Assembly: GCF_001931485.1 (NCBI RefSeq)
Contig: NZ_MSDV01000003.1
Span: 1-64,000 of the forward strand
Reading direction: 5' to 3'
Source: Burkholderia sp. SRS-W-2-2016
Lineage (GTDB): Bacteria; Pseudomonadota; Gammaproteobacteria; Burkholderiales; Burkholderiaceae
DNA length: 64,000 nucleotides
The notes beneath the pieces were generated by a model. That model worked only from the letters and a program-made list of their open reading frames with translations, was not told where the DNA came from and searched no databases. Shown piece after piece: positions 15,775 through 22,703 of the stretch (position 1 is its first letter; every line of letters starts with the position of its first letter). Position numbers and translations under genes: made by a program.

Positions 15775-16371
15775 TCAGGCAGCGGCCACGTCGATCAACG
15801 CGTCGACCGCCCGGTCGAACTCCACCCGGGCTGCTTTCAGCCCGCGGATTCCCGTCTTGTCCGAGTAGATCGAAAGCCCACGGGCAATGGTCGCCTGGTA
15901 GGCCTTGCGCTTTTTGAGGAACGGGCGCCCGACGAAGCCCGCGAGAAACGCCACATCGCTGGCGTAGTTCGTTTCGATGCGATTGGGCAACAGCATCACC
16001 CGCTTGCCCTTGGCGCGCAGTTCCGCCTCACCCCGGATCGTCGACGCGGCGTCGAAAAACGACGGCAATACGGGCATCAGCACGACGTGACCTTTCAGCG
16101 CGGAAACGTCAACCAGCCCCGGCGCGTGATCGTAAATCACGATGTCGTACTCGTTGGCGCGGGCGTCGGTGCCGGCCACGTCGAACGGCACCGTAACTCC
16201 GCATTGCTTCGCCTGCGCGGCCCACGTGCGCACGCTTTGCTGCGCGTCGAGGTCGACGAGCAATGTACGGGGTTGCGACGTTTCGAGGGCCAGGCGCGAC
16301 GCCAGGTCGACCGAGAGCGTCGATTTCCCGATACCGCCCTTGGTGCTCCATACGGAACATGAAAACATCAT
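15775..16371 (-). CDS. parA: ParA/MinD-family partition ATPase (small, type Ib-like)
   Basis: A 198-residue protein with the deviant Walker A motif KGGIGKSTLSVDLA near residue 11, the switch LLVDLDAQQSVRTW (about 38-51) and a Walker B-like strand DIVIYDHAPG (about 82-91). It lacks the N-terminal helix-turn-helix of larger ParA proteins, matching type Ib ATPases, which move plasmids or anchor them to the nucleoid with a small DNA-binding partner. Repeats flank the locus and a 9-bp inverted repeat lies just upstream, as expected for an autoregulated partition operon. StbB of R388 is a comparable small ATPase. Confidence 0.82.
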   Translation of the reverse strand: MMFSCSVWSTKGGIGKSTLSVDLASRLALETSQPRTLLVDLDAQQSVRTWAAQAKQCGVTVPFDVAGTDARANEYDIVIYDHAPGLVDVSALKGHVVLMPVLPSFFDAASTIRGEAELRAKGKRVMLLPNRIETNYASDVAFLAGFVGRPFLKKRKAYQATIARGLSIYSDKTGIRGLKAARVEFDRAVDALIDVAAA

Positions 16372-16415
16372 AATCTGTACTCCTATAGATTAAGGTGGAT
16401 GGTGGTGGTGTGTTT

Positions 16416-16439
16416 GTATTGATACATACATATCAATAC
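16416..16439. promoter_or_regulatory. Inverted-repeat operator upstream of parA
   Basis: Perfect 9-bp arms GTATTGATA (16416-16424) and TATCAATAC (16431-16439) with a 6-bp spacer CATACA, 45-68 bp before the parA start on the minus strand. Likely site for autoregulation or centromere binding. Confidence 0.65.
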
Positions 16440-16508
16440 CTTGGTATCAAGGTCTCGTACAACCTAGCCCCTGTCAACATGTCCGGTTCGAGTACCGTAC
16501 CTAAAGTT

Positions 16509-16534
16509 TCTCAGGTGCCGACCAGCACCTGAGA
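16509..16534. other. Perfect 10-bp hairpin between parA and second long leader
   Basis: Arms TCTCAGGTGC and GCACCTGAGA with a 6-nt loop. No T-run on either side. It may be a terminator-like barrier or a protein site. Confidence 0.5.
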
Positions 16535-16535
16535 G

Positions 16536-16571
16536 GGATACATACCAATACAAACACATCGATACGAACAC
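16536..16571. repeat. AATACAnACACA repeat block, right of parA locus
   Basis: Starts GGATACATACCAATACA and continues AACACATCGATACGAACA. It matches the block at 15303-15334 unit for unit (ATACATAC, AATACA, ACACA-CGATACGAACA) in the same orientation, so the parA locus is bracketed by direct repeats about 1.2 kb apart. Confidence 0.55.
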
Positions 16572-16588
16572 ACCACACACCGCCGTCC

Positions 16589-16857
16589 GTTCCCATGCCC
16601 GGCCCTGCTGCGCGTTCCCACGCCGTTGCCTGGTCGCCTCGTTTCCGTCCACCGTCGTGTGCTCAAACCTGCCGTTTTCCCGACGTGTAATCCATCCGTC
16701 CGCCGCCACAAGGGTGGGCTCGGCTTTCGCCTGGCACCCGGTCACGCTGTGCGTGCTGCGGCTTTCGTCGAACCCCTGCGGCGTTGCCGGTCAGGATTTT
16801 CGACACGTCACGGCAGGCTCCAAAGCGCACAACTCAACAACGGAACGAGGGCAAGCG
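16589..16857 (+). promoter_or_regulatory. Long leader, copy B
   Basis: Shares with copy A (13187-13502) the blocks AACCTGCCGTTTTCCCGACG, GGCTTTCGCC-TGGCACCCGGTC, GCTGCGGCTTTCGTCGAACC and CACGGCAGGCTCC in order and with similar spacing. The similarity continues past the ATG at 16858 into the first codons of the ardA-like copy (CAGTTC then CCCCACGGCCCACC). Spacers between the blocks have diverged, so the blocks look selected. Confidence 0.6.
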
Positions 16858-16980
16858 ATGACCAGGCACCGGCAACACGCAGCAGAACGTCGACACGTCC
16901 CGCAGTTCCGCGGCCCCACGGCCCACCCAAGCGCAGCGATGAAGAACAACTTGAGTTTTTCGACGAACATGCTGTACTGA
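16858..16980 (+). pseudogene. Truncated ardA-like 5' end (40-codon frame)
   Basis: ATG 16858 follows the second long leader. At the nucleotide level its first about 30 codons parallel those of the ardA gene at 13503, including the segment read there as QFLAPTAH and here as QFRGPTAH. After that the sequence has nothing in common with ardA and stops at 16980. The simplest reading is a duplicated leader plus 5' coding end that has been joined to a new downstream gene. It might still be translated as a leader peptide for the gene at 17019. Confidence 0.5.
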
Positions 16981-16983
16981 TCG

Positions 16984-16995
16984 CGTTAGCACCAA
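16984..16995. promoter_or_regulatory. Degenerate copy of the GTTGG-CCAAC operator
   Basis: CGTTAGCACCAAC resembles the operator core GTTGGCACCAAC with one changed base and lies about 24-35 bp upstream of the gene at 17019. Confidence 0.35.
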
Positions 16996-17018
16996 CACCA
17001 CAAAAAGCAGGGGAACAC

Positions 17019-17435
17019 ATGCGAGTTCAAGGACGTGTAAAACTTTTGGGCAATGGCCGCACCGACAAGTACGGCTGGACCATTCGATCGGTGGCCGAAA
17101 TCGGCGATCGGGAAATCCGGGGCTTGCGTTACTCCCCGCGCCTGGGCAGTTACTTGAACCCTGGCGAAACCGTGGCCCTCGGCGTGCAACGCGTGCTCGG
17201 ATCGCCCACGGTCTACGCCGTAGCGACCAGCGACGGGCGCGTGCGACGCGGTGGCGTAGGCGGCTTGCTCTTTCTATTGTTTGTGTATGCCATCGCGATG
17301 GCGGCCTGCGGCTTCCAAGTGGTGAATCATGGCTCAAACTACTACGGCCTGGTGATCGTGGCGCTCGGCTGGCTTGCAACCGGCCCGCTCAAGGCGTTGC
17401 GTTTGTGCCTATCGTTCGATCCCTTGCGAACTTAA
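17019..17435 (+). CDS. Small inner-membrane protein
   Basis: A 138-residue protein; AGGGG lies 7 bases before ATG 17019. Residues 1-75 are soluble and beta-rich (VQGRVKLLGNGRTDKYGWTI), then two hydrophobic segments (GGLLFLLFVYAIAMAACGF and YYGLVIVALGWLATGPL) span the membrane. No family recognised. It follows the second long leader and truncated ardA end and precedes the transfer gene block, so it could be an entry-stage or transfer accessory protein. Confidence 0.6.
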   Translation: MRVQGRVKLLGNGRTDKYGWTIRSVAEIGDREIRGLRYSPRLGSYLNPGETVALGVQRVLGSPTVYAVATSDGRVRRGGVGGLLFLLFVYAIAMAACGFQVVNHGSNYYGLVIVALGWLATGPLKALRLCLSFDPLRT

Positions 17436-17549
17436 ACAAAGCCGTATAACACGGCATCGCGAAGTGGCTACGGCCGCTTTTTTTTCGTCCGTGGACCGCG
17501 AAAAAATGACCGTCGGCGCTGGACTCCGCTCGGGTTTTTGTTAGTACTG

Positions 17550-17565
17550 GTGTTGGCACCAACGC
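17550..17565. promoter_or_regulatory. Inverted-repeat operator, upstream of dotA/traY-like gene
   Basis: GTGTTGG-CA-CCAACGC, 49-64 bp before the start at 17614; TTAGTACTGG directly upstream is a possible -10 region. After it comes a leader block CTCGCTCTTT-AT-AACCTGC also present before the gene at 20451. Confidence 0.7.
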
Positions 17566-17613
17566 TTTTTCGGGTGACCACCCTCGCTCTTTCATAACCT
17601 GCATGAGGCCACA

Positions 17614-20211
17614 ATGCGCCGCTACTTCTTCAAATCCCTCGCCGGGCCGCTGGCCGTTTTTGCGTTGCTGTTCGTCAGCAACGCGCACGCCGCGGACATC
17701 TGGACGCCCCCATCGACCGACTGGCTCATGGTCAACGTCATGCCGCTCCTCGGCGGTGGTGCCGACGCGTCGACCAGTCCGTTCAGCAGCCTGTTCCTGA
17801 TTTTGAACACAGCGATACTGTCGCTGGGCGGCCTGCTCGCGGCGTACGTCATGGTCACTGGCATCATGGCCACGGCGCACGACGGTGAGATGATGGGCCG
17901 CAACATGAGTTCCATGTGGATGCCGATCCGCACAATCGTCGGTACGGCGCTGATCCTGCCGGTCAAGGGTGGCTTTTGCCTGGCCCAGTTGATCGTGCTC
18001 TGGCTCGCGACGCAAGGCATCGGGCTCGCTGACGCGACGTGGAGTCAATACTTGTCGAACTACTCGACCGTCTCGGCGACGTACACCAGCCCGGCGCTCG
18101 ACGCTAAAGCACGATCGCTCTTTCGAGCGCTCGTGTTGAGCAACGTATGCTACGAGAGCATTCGCGGAACTTACCAACGGGGGAACGCGGAGCAGCAGGC
18201 GACGGACAACTGGGCAAACGGCGGTGACCTGGTCGGGTCCGTCGGCACGAACTGGTTCAGCAACCTCGACGCCAACGGCGCCGGCACCGTCGGCTACACG
18301 TTCGGCAGCACTGTAGGCGACGACGCCGCGTCGGCGTGCGGCACGGTCACGGCGACGCTCAAAGGCAAGCCCGCGAGCACGGGCACCGCGGGCACCCAGA
18401 CGGCCTCGGCACTGCTCAGCGTTGCGAGCGCAGCCCCGGTGATCGAGGCGGCGCACATCGCGGCCCTGAAGACGATGCAGACGGCTGCGGACAATCTGGC
18501 GAAACAGATCGTCAACAACGGCGCCGGCTCGGCCGCGATCCCTCCCGCAACGTTGAACGCGACGATCGCGTCGGCGGTATCGGCTTACGCATCGACCGTC
18601 AACAGCACGGCCAACAGCGCGTTCCTGGCCGCGATGTCGAGCAGCAACCTGTCCAGCAAAATGGCTGCGGACGGGTTCGCCATGGCCGGGGCGCAATACA
18701 CGGTGTTGGTCCGGGCCAAAGCCGACGTGGCCGCTGCAGCGGCGAACGTACCCACGGGCATCGACGGCATGAAGGCGGGTACGTCCAAACTGCTGGCCTG
18801 GTTCGACAATCAAGCGGACGCTGACGTGAAGAACACCGCGGCGATGTTCGACCAAGCGGACGCGCAGGCATCGGCGAAGAGCGGGGCGACGGCGAACAGC
18901 GATGACAACTTTGCGAAGGTCGTGAACCTGTTCGCGGGCCACGGTTTTTCGCTCAATGGCAGTTCGACGCAAGACCCTTTGATGAACGCGTACGACATTG
19001 GGCAGGGCCTGGTGACGACGGTGGAAGGTGCGGGCGTGGCCGCCATGTCGTTGAGCCAACTGGCCGCCATCCCCTGGGTCGGCAACGGCGTGAGCGCAGC
19101 CATGTCGCTGTTTTCCGGCCTGTTCACCGTGATTTTGCTCATGCTGTTGACCCCGGCGCTATTCCTCTGTTTTGTGCTGCCCATGATGCCGTTTTTCATC
19201 GTCAGCGCGGCGGTGTTTGGCTGGCTGGTGATGCTCTTCGAAAGCCTTGTCGCCGTGCCGCTGTGGGCCGTCGCGTTCCTGAGTCAAGGGCACGGCACGG
19301 ACGGCATCGGCAGCCAGAAGCAGGGCCTGATGCTGATCCTGGACCTGTCGCTTCGCCCGGTCCTGATCACGCTGGGCATCGTCGGCGCTTACACGCTTGA
19401 ACCGGTGTTCGGCAAGTGGGTGCAAGAAATGTTCGACGCGGCATTCGGTGCGACCAGCGGCGGCGGTGGGTTCTTTGAACTGCTGCGCATGTTGGCCGGT
19501 GCCGTGCTCTACACAGTCGCGCTGACGACCGCGGTGTACTTCTCGTTGAAACTCGTGTCGTCGGTGCCGGACAACGTCCTGAACTGGATCGGCAGCGGGG
19601 CCGGGGCCGTGCTGGGCGGTCACGCTGAAACGGCGTCACGCGGGCTCACGTCCGCCGCCGCGGCCGGTGGTGCAGCGGCGGGCAGCCTGGCCGGTGCGGC
19701 GGTGAAAGGCGCGGCCGGCGCGGGCGGGGACCTGCGCAAAGCCGCGCTCGACGCGAAGCGCGAGCAGGGCCGCGACGCGAAGTACGAGGAACGGGGCGTG
19801 GGGCGTGCTGTTGAGATCACCGACCCGAGCAAACGCACGCCGGCCAGCGGTGGCGAGGGCAGTCTGAAAGAGGCGCGCGCCAAGACTGATGGCAAGCCGG
19901 GCGATGCCGCCGGAAGCAAGGCTTCCGCCGAGGGGCCGGCCGTCACGCCCGTAAGCCCGGATCGCGGAGCGGCAACGAAAGAGGCTCCCGGACGCAGCAC
20001 GGGCGAGGGTGGTGCAGGCGATGCGCCAACGACCGCGGACCGCCTGCAACGGCTGAACGAGGGCATGGAGCGCGTGCGCGAAATGCACAAACGCCTGGTC
20101 GACGACTCGACCAGCAGGGCCGATCCGTCCAACGCGTCCAGCGAACCGCGAAAGGAGCAGGACGCCCCGCAGGAGAAACCGGTGGACGATGACAAGACCA
20201 GCACCGACTGA
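17614..20211 (+). CDS. DotA/TraY-family type IV secretion membrane protein
   Basis: An 865-residue integral membrane protein. It has a signal peptide (to about residue 26, ending SNAHA), the opening DIWTPPSTDWLMVNVMPLLGG typical of DotA/TraY (quoted in part: DIWTPPSTDW), a membrane helix at about 55-90, a long periplasmic domain of about 350 residues, a cluster of hydrophobic helices at about 475-650 (LFTVILLMLLTPALFLCFVL among them), and a hydrophilic Ala/Gly/Lys-rich cytoplasmic tail to 865. DotA and TraY belong to type IVB (IncI/Dot-Icm-like) conjugation systems. The remaining mating-pair genes are not in the window. Family call rests on the N-terminus and topology. Confidence 0.82.
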   Translation: MRRYFFKSLAGPLAVFALLFVSNAHAADIWTPPSTDWLMVNVMPLLGGGADASTSPFSSLFLILNTAILSLGGLLAAYVMVTGIMATAHDGEMMGRNMSSMWMPIRTIVGTALILPVKGGFCLAQLIVLWLATQGIGLADATWSQYLSNYSTVSATYTSPALDAKARSLFRALVLSNVCYESIRGTYQRGNAEQQATDNWANGGDLVGSVGTNWFSNLDANGAGTVGYTFGSTVGDDAASACGTVTATLKGKPASTGTAGTQTASALLSVASAAPVIEAAHIAALKTMQTAADNLAKQIVNNGAGSAAIPPATLNATIASAVSAYASTVNSTANSAFLAAMSSSNLSSKMAADGFAMAGAQYTVLVRAKADVAAAAANVPTGIDGMKAGTSKLLAWFDNQADADVKNTAAMFDQADAQASAKSGATANSDDNFAKVVNLFAGHGFSLNGSSTQDPLMNAYDIGQGLVTTVEGAGVAAMSLSQLAAIPWVGNGVSAAMSLFSGLFTVILLMLLTPALFLCFVLPMMPFFIVSAAVFGWLVMLFESLVAVPLWAVAFLSQGHGTDGIGSQKQGLMLILDLSLRPVLITLGIVGAYTLEPVFGKWVQEMFDAAFGATSGGGGFFELLRMLAGAVLYTVALTTAVYFSLKLVSSVPDNVLNWIGSGAGAVLGGHAETASRGLTSAAAAGGAAAGSLAGAAVKGAAGAGGDLRKAALDAKREQGRDAKYEERGVGRAVEITDPSKRTPASGGEGSLKEARAKTDGKPGDAAGSKASAEGPAVTPVSPDRGAATKEAPGRSTGEGGAGDAPTTADRLQRLNEGMERVREMHKRLVDDSTSRADPSNASSEPRKEQDAPQEKPVDDDKTSTD

Positions 20212-20233
20212 TCCCCGCTTCACCACCGCATCG

Positions 20234-20262
20234 AAGGCCCGGGCAACCGGGCCTTTGTTTTT
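20234..20262 (+). terminator. Terminator after the dotA/traY-like gene
   Basis: Arms AAGGCCCGG (20234-20242) and CCGGGCCTT (20247-20255), loop of 4, followed by TGTTTTT. Confidence 0.85.
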
Positions 20263-20320
20263 GCTGGACCGGCTCGCCAGCATCGAACCGTAAGTCGTGA
20301 CCTGATGAAGACTCAGAAAC

Positions 20321-20343
20321 GCCCTGAAAACAGGGCCTTTTTT
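20321..20343 (+). terminator. Second tandem terminator
   Basis: Arms GCCCTG (20321-20326) and CAGGGC (20331-20336), loop AAAA, then C and a T7 run. No gene lies between it and the first terminator, so the two act in series and insulate the next promoter. Confidence 0.8.
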
Positions 20344-20354
20344 GTCGTACACGC

Positions 20355-20403
20355 TTGACAGCGGCATCGCCTGGAGCAACAACTAAAGCGTTGGTGCCAA
20401 CGC
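20355..20403 (+). promoter_or_regulatory. TTGACA box and inverted-repeat operator for the small membrane-gene operon
   Basis: TTGACA at 20355-20360 is a consensus -35. The operator GCGTTGG-TG-CCAACGC (20388-20403; outer pair A/T extends the arms to 8 bp) begins 28 bp after it, where it would cover the -10 or start point. The -10 itself is weak, which would fit a regulated promoter. The same TTGACA-operator layout occurs before the relaxase. Confidence 0.65.
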
Positions 20404-20450
20404 TCACGCCGCAGCCCACTCGCTCTTTAACAACTTGCCCGAGGCCCCTC

Positions 20451-20834
20451 ATGAACGACTTCCACCGTCGCACCGCCGACATGTCCGAAGCAGACCTTCA
20501 GCGCGCTTACCGCGCTTCATCGTTCACCGCATACATCGCCGGTTTTGCGTTCCTGTTAAACCTCACCTTTGCGGTCCTGTCTGCTGCCCACGGACATGCA
20601 AGCCTCGCGCTGGTGCTGGCTCGTGTTGGTGCAGCAGCGTACACCGGCGCCACGTGGTTCAGCGGCGCGTTCCGCGCGTTCTTGCTTCGTCACCGCACGT
20701 TTGACGCACGCGCGCTCGACCTGTTCCGTTCACCCCTGGAGTGGTTCCCGTCGCCGCTGGCGAACATCGCCACGATCAACGGTTCAGGCCATGACGTGCA
20801 ACTGCTGCCGGCCGACGACCGGTCCGGCAAGTGA
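20451..20834 (+). CDS. Small membrane protein, first gene of operon
   Basis: A 127-residue protein with GAGG 7 bases upstream of ATG 20451. Two hydrophobic segments lie at about 25-45 (FTAYIAGFAFLLNLTFAVL) and 52-75 (LALVLARVGAAAYTGATWF). The C-terminal 50 residues are soluble. No family is recognised. It is the first of six genes with short or overlapping junctions, placed directly behind an operator shared with relaxase and dotA/traY-like genes, so a transfer-linked role is likely by context. Confidence 0.6.
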   Translation: MNDFHRRTADMSEADLQRAYRASSFTAYIAGFAFLLNLTFAVLSAAHGHASLALVLARVGAAAYTGATWFSGAFRAFLLRHRTFDARALDLFRSPLEWFPSPLANIATINGSGHDVQLLPADDRSGK

Positions 20835-20849
20835 ACGGGAGCCCACACC

Positions 20850-21254
20850 ATGTACTCCCTCGCACTCAACATCGAGCACGCAGCCGACTCGGCTCAAGAA
20901 CTCCCGGTCACGCTGCCGTGGCTGTCCGCAAAGATCATTCGTCGCGCAACGAAAACGGAAGCACAGCAAGCCCGTGCCCTCGTGCTGAAACGCGCCCGCG
21001 CACGTGCACGCGCTGAACGTCGCACGGCACGCATCGCGCAGCAGGCGCAGGCCGCGGCCGGTGCGGCGTCTCTGCGTCAAATGCTCGCCGCATGGGACGC
21101 ATTTCAAGCGGAAGCAACGGCCCAGTTCGAAGAGCGGGCACGCGCGCGACGCGTGGCCCGCCTGCTGCCCGACATGCAACTCCCCACGTCGTTCACGTGG
21201 CAATCGGCCATCGACGGCATCACGTCCACATCTTCCGCCGCGGTGAACGCATGA
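20850..21254 (+). CDS. Basic helical protein of the same operon
   Basis: A 134-residue protein, 15 bp after its neighbour. A long Arg/Ala-rich helical stretch (about residue 30-85, containing KRARARARAERRTARIAQQ) suggests a coiled coil or nucleic-acid contact. No signal peptide or membrane segment. The stop overlaps the next start (21251), so translation is coupled. Function unknown. Confidence 0.55.
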   Translation: MYSLALNIEHAADSAQELPVTLPWLSAKIIRRATKTEAQQARALVLKRARARARAERRTARIAQQAQAAAGAASLRQMLAAWDAFQAEATAQFEERARARRVARLLPDMQLPTSFTWQSAIDGITSTSSAAVNA

Positions 21255-21487
21255 AACTCCCAAACCTGTTCAACGCTCTTCGCTACGTCCGTCCGGTGCT
21301 TTTCGGTGCGTTGGTGACCGTCAGCGCCTGGCAAGCCCTTGCGCTCGTGCGCGAGCCGGCCGACGCCGCACGGGCCCACGGCGTTTTTGCAACCGTGTCG
21401 CTGGTGATCGCCGTACGCTTGTACGTCGCAAAACGTTCAGGCCTCAACCGCGTGCTGGGCACGCTCAACGAGCGAAGCAAGCCATGA
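21251..21487 (+). CDS. Small two-helix membrane protein
   Basis: This encodes 78 residues starting at 21251 inside the previous stop (ATGA-type overlap). Hydrophobic segments lie at about 15-33 (PVLFGALVTVSAWQALAL) and 43-58 (GVFATVSLVIAVRLYV), with a short basic tail. The coupled start supports that it is real despite its size. No family recognised. Confidence 0.55.
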   Translation: MKLPNLFNALRYVRPVLFGALVTVSAWQALALVREPADAARAHGVFATVSLVIAVRLYVAKRSGLNRVLGTLNERSKP

Positions 21488-21672
21488 ACGACATCATCAA
21501 ACATGGTCTGCTACTCGCCGTTTTGCTCGTGTTCACCGCCCTGCTGTTCATCGTTTTCAACCGGTCCGGCCAGTCGGCAGAGTTCGACCTGGCGAGCATC
21601 GTCGCGTCCGGCCTGCTGACCGCGTGCGTGCATGTGCTGCTGAAGGACGAACCCGAACGGGGCGAGGAATGA
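21484..21672 (+). CDS. Small membrane protein
   Basis: This encodes 62 residues starting inside the preceding stop. One strong membrane helix near the N-terminus (HGLLLAVLLVFTALLFIVF) and a weaker second segment (LASIVASGLLTACVHVLL) precede an acidic tail (KDEPERGEE). The coupled chain 20850-21251-21484-21669 indicates one translational unit. No family recognised. Confidence 0.55.
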   Translation: MNDIIKHGLLLAVLLVFTALLFIVFNRSGQSAEFDLASIVASGLLTACVHVLLKDEPERGEE

Positions 21673-22688
21673 TCATGCAAACGCTCATCACCATTGCCCT
21701 GACGCTGCTCGCCGTCCCCGCGCTCTGCACCGCGACCCCGTTGCCCACGGCGGACGAACTGCGGTCCTTGTTCGTCGTGGAGAACCCGCCGCTCGACGCG
21801 CACCTGTTCGGCGCGCTGCTGATTCGGAATCAACTCGATGTGAAACCGGACCTCGCCTGCACGCTGCGCCAGGCCCATCCGACTGTGTTGATCTTGAGCG
21901 ACCAGGAGGGCGGCGTTGTGCGCAATCTGAAAAACCAGGAGGCGCCGCCCCCTGCCTGGGACGCCGCCGCGATGACGCCCGCAGCGTTCAGCGCGCAGGT
22001 CGAGCGTGCCGGCACGGTGCTGGTCAACGCGTGCATCGACGTTGACAACGCCCCGGTGGCCGAGGTGTTCGACAAAGACCGCAGTTATTCGAACGACCCG
22101 CGGCAGGCTGCAGTGATCGCGGCCCGCTTTGCCAACGCGATGCAGTCCGCAGGCGTCGCCCCGGTGTTGAAGCACTACCCGGGAAAGCTGGCCTCGTGCA
22201 AACCGGTTTCGTTGCTGCCCGGTTTTCAGTTGCGCAAGGGCAGTCATGAGGTTGAGAACTGCCCAGGCATCGCAGCCGACGTGTGGGCCATGGCCGACGC
22301 GTTCCCGCTGTCAGCAGCACCGATCGTCATGTTGTCGAACCGCATCTACCTGAGCGTGAGCCCGTTGCCCGCGGTGCTCGATCCGGTCTACACGAAACAC
22401 CTACGCGCCGCGGGCTATCGCGGCTTGGTGATGAGCGATGCGTTGTGGGAGATCAGCAATCGCCCGCAGACGGTCGTGCAAGCGTTGAAATCCGTCGACG
22501 TGGTGGTGCTGTCGCAGCCGCGCCAGGTCGACGAAGCGATCCCCTTCGTCCTCGACGCGCTGCAAGTCGGCACGCTGAACCCGGACGACATGCGCGCAAA
22601 ACTCGACCGTGTGGCCTCGTTCAAAGCCGCGGCGATCGCGCGCCGCACACCGTCGCCCATAGGGCTTCTCAACATCACCGCGCACTGA
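21669..22688 (+). CDS. Periplasmic glycoside hydrolase family 3-like protein (NagZ-like)
   Basis: A 339-residue protein starting in the preceding stop, with a signal peptide (MQTLITIALTLLAVPALCTA). GH3 landmarks appear in order: LILSDQEGG-VVRNL (about residue 74), KHYPG (about 167), VMLSNRIY (about 219) and VMSDAL (about 254), where the Asp is the expected nucleophile. The mobile-loop acid/base dyad of NagZ enzymes (Asp-x-His) is altered: the loop reads KGSHEVENC, keeping a His but with Gly in place of Asp. NagZ is normally cytosolic; export here, in a transfer operon, suggests a role in opening peptidoglycan for the conjugation channel, or a non-catalytic binding protein. Confidence 0.72.
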   Translation: MIMQTLITIALTLLAVPALCTATPLPTADELRSLFVVENPPLDAHLFGALLIRNQLDVKPDLACTLRQAHPTVLILSDQEGGVVRNLKNQEAPPPAWDAAAMTPAAFSAQVERAGTVLVNACIDVDNAPVAEVFDKDRSYSNDPRQAAVIAARFANAMQSAGVAPVLKHYPGKLASCKPVSLLPGFQLRKGSHEVENCPGIAADVWAMADAFPLSAAPIVMLSNRIYLSVSPLPAVLDPVYTKHLRAAGYRGLVMSDALWEISNRPQTVVQALKSVDVVVLSQPRQVDEAIPFVLDALQVGTLNPDDMRAKLDRVASFKAAAIARRTPSPIGLLNITAH

Positions 22689-22703
22689 ACATCGGAGACC
22701 ATT

